DNA of 64,000 nucleotides from assembly GCA_019187225.1 (NCBI GenBank), contig JABAQQ010000011.1:186001-250000 (forward strand). The letters run 5' to 3'. The notes under the pieces were generated by a model. It was not told where the DNA came from, ran no database searches, and saw only the letters and a list, made by a program, of their open reading frames with translations. Made by a program: the position numbers and the translations under genes. Of this stretch, positions 42,466 to 50,314 are shown piece after piece. The first letter of the stretch is position 1. Each line of letters starts with the position of its first letter. This DNA is from Saprospiraceae bacterium (GTDB lineage: Bacteria > Bacteroidota > Bacteroidia > Chitinophagales > Saprospiraceae).

Positions 42466-43131
42466 CTACCACTCTTCCCCCGGTGGAGACTCCACTGTCA
42501 TCGTCTCTCCCGTTTTAGGATGTTTGAATTGCAGGCTGCGCGCGTGCAGTTTAATCTGATGATCTTTCCAGAAATGACCGCCGTAGAGCGTATCGCCGGC
42601 AATCGGACAGCCGATGTATGCCAGTTGCGCCCTGATCTGGTGAAAACGCCCGGTCGCCGGTCTCACCTCGATGAGCCAGTTTTTGCCTTTCATTTCCAGG
42701 GTTTTATATTCCAGTTCGCAGCGTTGGCTGTCGCGGACCTGTTTTTCTGAGATGACCGCTTTGCGTCCTTCTGCGTCTTTTTTCAGCCAGTGCAAGAGTT
42801 TGCCGGATTCGGTGGGAGGTTGTTTTTCCACTACTGCCCAGTAGATTTTTTCCACTTCTCTTTTTTCAAATTGCTCCATGAGGTTGACGAGCGCGGTTTT
42901 GGTTTTGGCAAAAAGCAGAATACCGCTTGCCGGCCGGTCGAGCCGGTGCACTGCCTGCAGGTAGGGTGTGGCTTTCAGGCGTTTGGAAGTGGATTTTTCC
43001 TGCAATTGTTTGGTGAAGTACATCAGCGCTTCCTGTTCGGCCGATGGATGGCGTTCACGCCCGCTTTCGGAGGAAAGGCCGGCGGGTTTGTTGATGGCGA
43101 GGAGGTAATAGTCTTCAAAAAGGATCTGCAT
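42466..43131 (-). CDS. RluA-family RNA pseudouridine synthase
   Basis: 221 residues. The catalytic motif VHRLDRPASGIL contains Asp65; INKPAGLSSESG at the start and RPATGRFHQIRAQL are the other family motifs. There is no N-terminal S4 domain, as in TruC, which modifies tRNA U65; the target here is not certain. It ends 29 nt from the bTHX terminator on the opposite strand and lies 21 nt after the minus-strand glycosyltransferase gene, probably in one transcript. Confidence 0.9.
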   Translation of the reverse strand: MQILFEDYYLLAINKPAGLSSESGRERHPSAEQEALMYFTKQLQEKSTSKRLKATPYLQAVHRLDRPASGILLFAKTKTALVNLMEQFEKREVEKIYWAVVEKQPPTESGKLLHWLKKDAEGRKAVISEKQVRDSQRCELEYKTLEMKGKNWLIEVRPATGRFHQIRAQLAYIGCPIAGDTLYGGHFWKDHQIKLHARSLQFKHPKTGETMTVESPPGEEW

Positions 43132-43152
43132 GGGGCAAAGGTAGGAAATAGA

Positions 43153-44343
43153 CTATGCCCGCTTCGCACGTTCCCATAATACCGACTGTCGCCCGCGCAA
43201 CAACCGCACGAAACCGGCATACATCGAATAGTTCATCACGCAGAAATAGTAGGGGATGAAAAAAGCTTTTACCTTCAGTTTTCGCTTTTCGAGCAGGTAT
43301 CCCGTCAATGCGGCTGCGTAAAACAGGATTTGCAGCAACAAGATCAATAGATAAAAACTACTACCCTGAACGGCTAATACGATGTTGATCATGAACAGGA
43401 CAGGAAGAAACAGCGGCGCCAGTGTCCAGCGCAACACGCGGTGGGAGATGTATTGAAACGTCAGTGTACCGTACCGGAAAATATTGAGCAAAGGCGCCAG
43501 CCTGACCACCGCCTGCAAACCGCCCGCGGCAATGCGCACTTTGCGTTTCAGTTCTTCCCCGACCGAAGCGGAGGACGTTTCCACCGCGTAAGCCTCCGGT
43601 TCGTATTGAACGCGGAATCCTTTTTGGGCAATGCGCATAGTCAGATAAAAATCTTCCACAATGGTGTCCGTTGGCACGTCTTCGTATACTTCCGTTCGGA
43701 AAGCGAACAATTCCCCCGCAGCGCCGACGACCGACCAGAGTTCGGCGTCCCACTTTTTTAACAGGCTTTCATACTGCCAGTAAATACCTTCTCCTGCGCT
43801 GCCTGCATCGGCTTTGTCGCCCATAAAAATGCGTTTTTCACCTGCGACCGCTCCTACTTTCGGGTCGGCAAAGTGCCCGACCAAAAGGCGGACGGCTTCG
43901 CGGTTGACCAGCGTATTGGCATCGGTGCTGACGATGACCGGGGTCTTCACCTGGTGCATGGCGCGTTGGAAAGCGGCGATCTTACCCCGGCGTTCCGGTT
44001 GGTGCAGCCAGGTCCACCGCGTTTCGGGCGGATAGGGGAAATGACGCACCAGGTCAGCCGTTCGATCGCTGGATCCGTCGGTTACGAAATAAAAATGGAT
44101 GCGTTCAGGGGGGTAGTCCAACGCTATCGAGTTGGCGATTTTTTGTTCGATGCAGTCTTCTTCATTGTAAGCGCAGACGATAAAGGTAACTTCAGGCAAC
44201 GTTACACCCCCGATGAGGTTTCTGCGCACGAGCAACCGCTTCGCCCGAAGGAGTACCCACAGCACAATACCGTAGCCGATATAGGCATAAAAAACAATGA
44301 AAAGACCCGTCCAAAAAATGATTTCGATAACAATAATATTCAT
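43153..44343 (-). CDS. Processive-type glycosyltransferase family 2, membrane-bound
   Basis: 396 residues. One N-terminal membrane helix (ETRG-free segment 8-31), a cytosolic GT-A domain (VTFIVCAYNEEDCIE; VTDGSSDRT; STDANTL with DAN at 141-143; TDTIVEDFYLTMRI), and two or three C-terminal helices. This is the layout of cellulose/hyaluronan-synthase-like enzymes, though the QxxRW motif is not evident. It may build or modify an exopolysaccharide. The divergent response regulator and sugar transferase genes support a polysaccharide locus. Confidence 0.87.
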   Translation of the reverse strand: MNIIVIEIIFWTGLFIVFYAYIGYGIVLWVLLRAKRLLVRRNLIGGVTLPEVTFIVCAYNEEDCIEQKIANSIALDYPPERIHFYFVTDGSSDRTADLVRHFPYPPETRWTWLHQPERRGKIAAFQRAMHQVKTPVIVSTDANTLVNREAVRLLVGHFADPKVGAVAGEKRIFMGDKADAGSAGEGIYWQYESLLKKWDAELWSVVGAAGELFAFRTEVYEDVPTDTIVEDFYLTMRIAQKGFRVQYEPEAYAVETSSASVGEELKRKVRIAAGGLQAVVRLAPLLNIFRYGTLTFQYISHRVLRWTLAPLFLPVLFMINIVLAVQGSSFYLLILLLQILFYAAALTGYLLEKRKLKVKAFFIPYYFCVMNYSMYAGFVRLLRGRQSVLWERAKRA

Positions 44344-44807
44344 TCAAAAGAGAAGACACGCCGCGGAACTCAAATGATATGCCAATGGCAGGGTGCAGTT
44401 TGTTGAGCAGGCGGCAGATCGCGTAAAGAAGCGGTTGTTTGGTGTATTCAGCGGTTTTTACTTGCAAATCGGCGACAAATTTCGCTTGTTTTTTCGTGCG
44501 GAGGGAATTTAACATTGCAGTTATGTCCCTAAAGTTCAATGCGCAAGCTGCTGATTTTTATTCATTTAATATCCACATGCGAGAAAACAACTATAAATCA
44601 GTAAGTTGTAAACCAACATAACTCATTTCGGGCAGTATGAAATTGAACAGCGCGGCATTATCTTTGTAAAGGAAGCAACGCCCTTCCATGCCATAATCCC
44701 TTCCGGGCATCTGAACAAATTAATCGAGTCCTCCCGCATGCTTGAAAGGCTTGCGTACGCTGCCCGGCGTGACAAGCGATTTGTTGACTGATGAGAAAAT
44801 CCAACCC
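44344..44807. other. Divergent intergenic region (464 nt)
   Basis: No gene accepted. It contains TATCTTTG at 44659-44666, an exact -7 box facing the response regulator gene with a leader of about 130 nt. Confidence 0.4.
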
Positions 44808-45176
44808 ATGAATCGGAAGATCCTCCTTGTTGAAGACCATGATAGTCTGCGCCAGGTCATCGGAGCTTTTCTTTCTAATTGCTTCGACGTAACGGGGGCG
44901 AAAAACGGACTTGAAGCCATGAGCCATCTCAGCCGGGGCTTTGTCCCCGACGTGATCGTTACCGACGCGATGATGCCCGGCTTGAATGGTTTTCAATTTC
45001 TTGCCAACCTTCGTTGCAGCGGCTTATACGCCAATATTCCGGTCGTCGTCATCAGCGGTTCCTGCAACGATGAAGAAGCCGCCCGTTTTCAGCAACTCGG
45101 GGTGCGCGCTTATTTTCGAAAACCCTTCAACCCGGTACAGTTACAGGAACGCCTGGCGCAAATCACCGGTCAATGA
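44808..45176 (+). CDS. Single-domain response regulator
   Basis: 122 residues from ATG 44808. A complete REC domain: acidic pocket E9/D10 (VEDHD), phosphoacceptor Asp53 in VTDAMMPG, Ser83 in VISGS, Lys105 in FRKPF. There is no output domain. It lies 54 nt before the REC-like/sugar transferase gene, so it may control polysaccharide synthesis by protein contact. No histidine kinase is adjacent. Confidence 0.9.
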   Translation: MNRKILLVEDHDSLRQVIGAFLSNCFDVTGAKNGLEAMSHLSRGFVPDVIVTDAMMPGLNGFQFLANLRCSGLYANIPVVVISGSCNDEEAARFQQLGVRAYFRKPFNPVQLQERLAQITGQ

Positions 45177-45230
45177 AAATTTCCGGGCCTGATTTATCAA
45201 AAAAGCGAACACGTTCATCTTTTGCTACCC

Positions 45231-46325
45231 ATGAGCACAAATCCTCATCCCGCGGCCCCATCCTTAGCTTCCCGTGAAATGTTGTTCATTGGTTTCGGAG
45301 GCAGCTTCGACGCCAATATCAGGGACTTCCCATATCACGATAAAACTTACTATTTTGAAATTATCAACCATCCCGTCAAAGCGTTTCAATGGTTGAACCA
45401 GCGTGTTGATCGCCTCGATACCTACCAACTTCCTTTCGCTGTGTTCTGTAGTTTGCAATGGCTTCATAAGGACGACTTCAGATTGGTCAACCAACTCAAA
45501 TCCCATCCGGACCTGTGCTTCGTACCGCTTATCGCATTGGCCGAATACGGTGAATTTGTTGATAAAGAATTACTTACACGGAACGGGGTGGACGATTGCT
45601 ACACCGTGCCCATCAAATGGAGTTTGCTGGAAGCGCGACTGGACTTCCTCAACCAATATAAATCAAAACTGCTTGAACAAACCCGGACGGAACAATTTGT
45701 TTACCGCTTGCCACGCGCCAAACGAATATTCGATGTGGGGGGCGCCGTCCTGGCTATAATACTCTCTTCCGTCGTCTGGATACCTGTAGCAATCGCTATT
45801 ATGCTGGAATCGAAAGGGCCGGTAATCTACCGCTCCAAACGCGTCGGCGCAGGATACCGGGTATTCGATTTTTTAAAATTTCGTTCGATGTACACCGGAG
45901 CAGAAGAGCGTTTGTATGAGTTACAGCACCTCAATCAGTATGACACCAACGGTTCGTCAGCCGTTTTTGTCAAACTGACTCACGACCCCCGCGTTACCCG
46001 TGTGGGGCGTTTTATCCGGAAGTACAGTCTCGATGAGTTGCCGCAGCTAATCAATGTACTGCGCGGGGATATGTCGCTGGTCGGCAACCGGCCGCTTCCG
46101 CTCTATGAAGCAGAGTTGCTTACCTGCGACGAGTGGAGTGCCCGTTTCCTCGCTCCTGCAGGCATCACCGGCCTTTGGCAGGTCACCAAACGCGGCCATG
46201 CCGACATGAGCGCGGAAGAACGCATCGCCCTCGACATTGAATACGCCCGTCACCACGGTATTTGGATGGATATGGTGATCATTTTGAGAACGTTTGGGGC
46301 ATTGGTACAACAGGAAGAGGTGTGA
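45231..46325 (+). CDS. REC-like domain fused to bacterial sugar transferase (polyprenyl-P sugar-1-P transferase)
   Basis: 364 residues. The N-terminal ~140 have the alternating alpha/beta pattern of a receiver domain ([41 protein letters not shown]) but lack the phosphoacceptor Asp. Then one membrane hairpin ([23 protein letters not shown]) and the catalytic core of the WcaJ/PglC family: [58 protein letters not shown]. It should start polysaccharide repeat units by moving a sugar-phosphate onto undecaprenyl phosphate. Confidence 0.9.
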   Translation: MSTNPHPAAPSLASREMLFIGFGGSFDANIRDFPYHDKTYYFEIINHPVKAFQWLNQRVDRLDTYQLPFAVFCSLQWLHKDDFRLVNQLKSHPDLCFVPLIALAEYGEFVDKELLTRNGVDDCYTVPIKWSLLEARLDFLNQYKSKLLEQTRTEQFVYRLPRAKRIFDVGGAVLAIILSSVVWIPVAIAIMLESKGPVIYRSKRVGAGYRVFDFLKFRSMYTGAEERLYELQHLNQYDTNGSSAVFVKLTHDPRVTRVGRFIRKYSLDELPQLINVLRGDMSLVGNRPLPLYEAELLTCDEWSARFLAPAGITGLWQVTKRGHADMSAEERIALDIEYARHHGIWMDMVIILRTFGALVQQEEV

Positions 46326-46468
46326 TTTGCGCACATTCCCCTGGACAAAAAAGGCAGCAAGAAAGTAGAACTCCCCTTTTTAGCGCACATTTGGTCTGAA
46401 AATGCATGAATACGGCGCGTCGCCGGGCGACACACCGTATTTTTACCCGCCTAAACCATTTTCAACTT

Positions 46469-48718
46469 ATGCAATCGCTTCTCCGGTTTCTTTTACCCGC
46501 CATAGTTTTAACGACGGCGGGTCTGCTCTTTTCCTCTTCGCTCTTTTCACAAAAACAGATCACCCTCGAAGACATTTGGCAAAACGGTACATTCCAGACC
46601 AAGGGCGTTCCGGGTTTCAATTTCCAAAAGGATGGCATCCACTTTACCCGGCTGAACGGCGCGGTCATCGAGCAATACGATCTGCGAACGGGCGAAAAAT
46701 CCGGGACAATTTTTGACGCAGCCTCCGTGACGAATGCGGAAAAATCCTGGAAAGGCGCCTTCGATGGTTATTCGTTCAGTACCGACGAATCGAAAATCCT
46801 GTTGGCGACCGGCACCGAGCCGATTTACCGATGGAGCACGAAGGCCGAATTTTTTGTATTCGACCAAAAAACAAAAAAGATCACAGCGCTTCATGAAGGT
46901 ACGAAACAGCGTTATGCTGCTTTCTCCCCCGACGGCTCCAAAGTTGGATATGTACTTGAAAATGACCTGTATTTCAAAGATTTAATATCGGGACAAAACA
47001 CCCGCATCACGATTGACGGCAAAATAAACGCTATCATCAACGGTGCTTCGGACTGGGTGTACGAAGAAGAATTCGAACTGGTACGCGCTTTCGAATGGAG
47101 CCCCGACGGCTCTAAGATCGCTTTCCTCCGCTTCGACGAGCGCGAAGTGCCGGAAATGACCATGGAAATGTATCGCGGCGGCATGTATCCAGAGGAGGTT
47201 ACGTTCAAATACCCCAAAGTTGGTGAAAAAAACGCCGTCGTCACACCCTGGATATATGATCTGAAAACGCGGAAAGTACTGCAGGTGAATACTGCTTCGG
47301 CGCTGACGAGCGACGAACTGACGAATGACTTTTACCTGCCCCGCATTACCTGGACGCCCGACAACCGGCTTTGTCTGACCTGGATGAACCGCCACCAAAA
47401 CCATCAAAAATTGCTGCTCGCCGAACAAGGGCCCGATGGAATTCAATGCAAAATACTGCTGGAAGAAAAAAACAAGTATTACCTCGACCTGCACGACGTG
47501 AAGTTCCTTTCCGATGGCTCCGGTTTCATCCTGCAAAGCGAAAAAAGCGGTTTCAATCACTTGTACAAATACGACATGACGGGTAAAGAGGTAGCCGCAC
47601 TGACAAAGGGCGATTGGGAAGTGACCAACTTCTACGGTGTGGATGAAAAAAACGATATCGTTTATTTCCAGGCTGCATCGAAAAATCCGATGCAGCGCGA
47701 GCTTTACTCCGTGAAACTCAACGGCAAAGGGCAAAAGAAAATCAGCAAAGAAGGAGGGTTCCATTCGGCGCAATTCAGCAGCACTTTCGATTATTTTGTC
47801 AACACCTTTTCCACGCTCAATTCGCCGCCCGTTTACACCGTCTGCGACCGTAAAGGAAAGGCAATCAGACTGTTGGAACAAAACAAAGAGGTCGCCGCCA
47901 GGCAGTTGGAATACGGGACCATACCCGCAGGGTTTTTCAATTTCAAAACTTCTGAACAAGTCACCCTGAACGGCTGGATGATAAAACCCACAGCCCCGCA
48001 ATACCAGAACCAGAAACTCCCTGTGCTGATGTTCGTGTATGGCGGCCCCGGCAGCCAGCAGGTGACGGATGCGTGGAAAGGCGCCAATTACTGGTGGTTC
48101 CAGATGCTGGCCCAACAGGGTTACGTCGTGGCTTGCGTAGACAACCGCGGCACAGGCGGGCGCGGTGAGGAGTTCAAAAAAATGACCTATCAGCAACTCG
48201 GCAAAATGGAAACTGAGGATCAGATCGAAGCTGCCAAATACCTGGGCACACTTCCGTTCGTGGATCCCGCGCGGGTAGGCATTTTCGGTTGGAGTTATGG
48301 AGGTTACATGTCGAGTTTGTGCCTGCTCAAGGGAAAAGACGTGTTCAAATCAGGTATTGCCGTAGCGCCGGTAACCAACTGGAAGTGGTACGACAGCATT
48401 TATACCGAGCGTTACATGCGCACCAACAAGGAAAACCCCGAGGGTTACGAGCAAAACTCACCCATCAATTTTGCCGACCAACTCCAGGGCAATTATCTCC
48501 TCGTGCACGGCCTGGCCGATGATAATGTGCATTTCCAGCACACGGCGGAAATGGCCAACTCATTGATCGCCAGGAATAAACAATTTGATACTATGATCTA
48601 TCCCAACCGCAACCACGGCATTGGCGGCGGCAATGCCAAAATCCACCTGTATACGCTGATGACGAATTTTTTGAATGAAAAGCTGAAAGGGGAAACGAAG
48701 GAAGCGGCGAGACCGTGA
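46469..48718 (+). CDS. S9 family peptidase (dipeptidyl peptidase IV-like)
   Basis: 749 residues from ATG 46469, with signal peptide (LLRFLLPAIVLTTAGLLFSS). An N-terminal beta propeller (~40-500) carries the substrate-anchoring Glu pair in WVYEEEF. The C-terminal alpha/beta hydrolase has Ser609 in GWSYGG, Asp in HGLADDNVHF and His in NRNHGIGG. It removes N-terminal dipeptides, mostly X-Pro, in the periplasm. An upstream in-frame ATG at 46406 is possible. Its stop touches a word hairpin. Confidence 0.93.
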   Translation: MQSLLRFLLPAIVLTTAGLLFSSSLFSQKQITLEDIWQNGTFQTKGVPGFNFQKDGIHFTRLNGAVIEQYDLRTGEKSGTIFDAASVTNAEKSWKGAFDGYSFSTDESKILLATGTEPIYRWSTKAEFFVFDQKTKKITALHEGTKQRYAAFSPDGSKVGYVLENDLYFKDLISGQNTRITIDGKINAIINGASDWVYEEEFELVRAFEWSPDGSKIAFLRFDEREVPEMTMEMYRGGMYPEEVTFKYPKVGEKNAVVTPWIYDLKTRKVLQVNTASALTSDELTNDFYLPRITWTPDNRLCLTWMNRHQNHQKLLLAEQGPDGIQCKILLEEKNKYYLDLHDVKFLSDGSGFILQSEKSGFNHLYKYDMTGKEVAALTKGDWEVTNFYGVDEKNDIVYFQAASKNPMQRELYSVKLNGKGQKKISKEGGFHSAQFSSTFDYFVNTFSTLNSPPVYTVCDRKGKAIRLLEQNKEVAARQLEYGTIPAGFFNFKTSEQVTLNGWMIKPTAPQYQNQKLPVLMFVYGGPGSQQVTDAWKGANYWWFQMLAQQGYVVACVDNRGTGGRGEEFKKMTYQQLGKMETEDQIEAAKYLGTLPFVDPARVGIFGWSYGGYMSSLCLLKGKDVFKSGIAVAPVTNWKWYDSIYTERYMRTNKENPEGYEQNSPINFADQLQGNYLLVHGLADDNVHFQHTAEMANSLIARNKQFDTMIYPNRNHGIGGGNAKIHLYTLMTNFLNEKLKGETKEAARP

Positions 48719-48812
48719 TTGGATTATTTCGATTGGTTCGATTACACCGAATGAGCCGATTAACATAATCGAACCAATCGAATCAATCGGTGTAATCGAA
48801 TCAATCCTCCCT
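48716..48812. repeat. Nonamer word hairpin (GATTGGTTC family)
   Basis: Words of about 9 bp (GATTGGTTC, GATTACACC) on the left face CGAACCAAT, GGTGTAATC and CGAATCAATC on the right. It fills the convergent gap between the peptidase and the HsdR_N gene, and its first word includes the peptidase stop TGA. Confidence 0.8.
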
Positions 48813-49295
48813 TCATTCACTGAAATCGGGCAAATCTCCCAAATACTCGAACGCCTGCTTTTCAAAATCCAAAGAGCAGCAAAACGTAGCCAACCCATTG
48901 GTCACTGCTAAAAAAGGCGCTTGCCATTGCAGGTTGTAGCGCGCAGCTTGCTCGAAGGTTGCCTGGGTGAGCGGTACTTTGGGCGACTTGCATTCCACCA
49001 GGAGCCAGGGCTTGATGGCAGCGTCGAACACGATGATGTCCGAACGCTTTTGCAGGCCGTTGAGGGTAAAACCCGCTTCCACGCGGATGCGGTTGGCCGG
49101 ATAATTTTTCACTTCCAAAAGAAATTGCAACACAAGTTGACGCAGCAATTCCTCGGGTATGAGCGCTACATCCTTGCGCCGGATGGGATCATATACAAAG
49201 GTTTTTTCACCCGATCTGGACAGGCGGAGTTTGGGTTGGAATTGCAGGAAATCGAGTTGGAGCAGCACGGGGCGAAGGTAGGTGGAAAAAGTCAT
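48813..49295 (-). CDS. HsdR N-terminal (PD-(D/E)XK nuclease-fold) domain protein
   Basis: 160 residues. Motifs: FVYDPIRRKDVALIPEELLRQ, RIRVEAGFTLNGLQKRSDIIVFD and LLVECKSPKVPL. The D-x14-ExK pattern (SDIIVFD and VECK) is the nuclease active site seen in type I restriction R subunits. It occurs in Bacteroidota as a stand-alone gene, with no HsdM, HsdS or helicase here. Its biological role is unknown. Its start codon lies inside a 10-bp tandem repeat. Confidence 0.85.
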   Translation of the reverse strand: MTFSTYLRPVLLQLDFLQFQPKLRLSRSGEKTFVYDPIRRKDVALIPEELLRQLVLQFLLEVKNYPANRIRVEAGFTLNGLQKRSDIIVFDAAIKPWLLVECKSPKVPLTQATFEQAARYNLQWQAPFLAVTNGLATFCCSLDFEKQAFEYLGDLPDFSE

Positions 49296-49320
49296 TAAGG
49301 GTCATTAAGGGTCATTGGGG
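49291..49320. repeat. 10-bp tandem repeat (GTCATTAAGG x3)
   Basis: Two exact copies and one variant (GTCATTGGGG) overlap the start codon of the HsdR_N gene. Confidence 0.75.
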
Positions 49321-49389
49321 AAATTTTAGTCATGCATCTGTTTGGCGGAACCAATTGTACATTTGCCTGATTTTCAGCCTGAACCTTTT

Positions 49390-50310
49390 ATGGAACAACC
49401 CTTTTGGTACATCATTGCCAACCCCGTTTCCGGTGGAGGCGCAGTGGAGCGCCGCTGGCCTCATATCGAGCAGTGTTTACAGGAACTCGGTTTTTCTTAT
49501 TCCGTTCATTTTACCGAACGGCGCGGTCATGCGATGCAATTGGTCGAAGAAGCCGTTTTGAAGGGACATCGCCACATCCTCGGCATTGGCGGTGACGGAA
49601 CGAACCACGAAATCGCTAATGGAATATTAGGCCAAAAAATCGTTCCTGCGACAGACATTCAGTATGCCCTTTTGCCGTCCGGTACCGGCAACGACTGGGC
49701 GCGGCAATATGCTATTCCTGCCGACATTGGCAGCCGTCTGAAAAGATTGCAGGAGGCAAAGACCGTATTTCAGGATGCCGGCCTCATTCGATACGTGCAG
49801 GAAGGCGAACAACGCGAAAGGTATTTTATCAATGTAGCCGGTATGGCCTACGACGGTTTTATCGGTAAAAAACTGGCGGAACACCGGATTACCAATCGTT
49901 TGCACTACCTGATGCTGATCGCCAGGTATTTGTTGGAATACAAATTGTCGAAGGCCCGCGTTTGTTTTGACGACCGGGCGGTTGAAGATTTTTTCTACAC
50001 CGTCAACATCGGTCTGTGTCGTTATTCGGGCGGAGGGATGCAGTTTGTTCCACAGGCAGTACCTGATGACGGGCTGTTCGCGCTTACTTTGGCGCGCCGG
50101 ATGCCCAGGTGGGAGGTGCTGCTGCAAACGCCGCGGTTTTACAACGGTACGCTCCTGGGCCATCCGAAAGTAGAGGGCTTTCAGGCCCGTTCCATCCGGG
50201 TGGAACATGTTGGCATCGCACCGACACTGTTGGAAGCCGACGGCGAGTTTTTGGGCGAAACTCCGGTGGAATTTGTGTTGCTGGAGAAAGCTTTAAAAAT
50301 CGTACTTTGA
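49390..50310 (+). CDS. Diacylglycerol kinase family lipid kinase
   Basis: 306 residues from ATG 49390. ANPVSGGGAVERRWP opens the catalytic domain; GGDGTNHEIANGI (67-79) binds the nucleotide; LPSGTGNDWAR follows; the beta-sandwich C-terminus ends in EADGEFLGETP. This is the YegS/DgkB family, which phosphorylates diacylglycerol or related lipids at the inner membrane. TACATTTG at 49358-49365 is a -7-like box. It converges with the cyclophilin gene (4-nt gap). Confidence 0.92.
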   Translation: MEQPFWYIIANPVSGGGAVERRWPHIEQCLQELGFSYSVHFTERRGHAMQLVEEAVLKGHRHILGIGGDGTNHEIANGILGQKIVPATDIQYALLPSGTGNDWARQYAIPADIGSRLKRLQEAKTVFQDAGLIRYVQEGEQRERYFINVAGMAYDGFIGKKLAEHRITNRLHYLMLIARYLLEYKLSKARVCFDDRAVEDFFYTVNIGLCRYSGGGMQFVPQAVPDDGLFALTLARRMPRWEVLLQTPRFYNGTLLGHPKVEGFQARSIRVEHVGIAPTLLEADGEFLGETPVEFVLLEKALKIVL

Positions 50311-50314
50311 GTTG

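Noticed and set aside
44192-44539. 115-residue minus-strand frame overlapping the glycosyltransferase start
   Set aside because: The second half is a shadow of the glycosyltransferase gene and the first half shows no domain or conserved pattern.
46982-48196. 404-residue minus-strand frame inside the S9 peptidase gene
   Set aside because: Antisense shadow; the plus strand has all catalytic motifs of DPP IV-like enzymes.
48813-49295. Restriction-modification or defence island around the HsdR_N protein
   Set aside because: No methylase, specificity subunit, helicase or other defence gene is nearby; stand-alone HsdR_N proteins are frequent in Bacteroidota.
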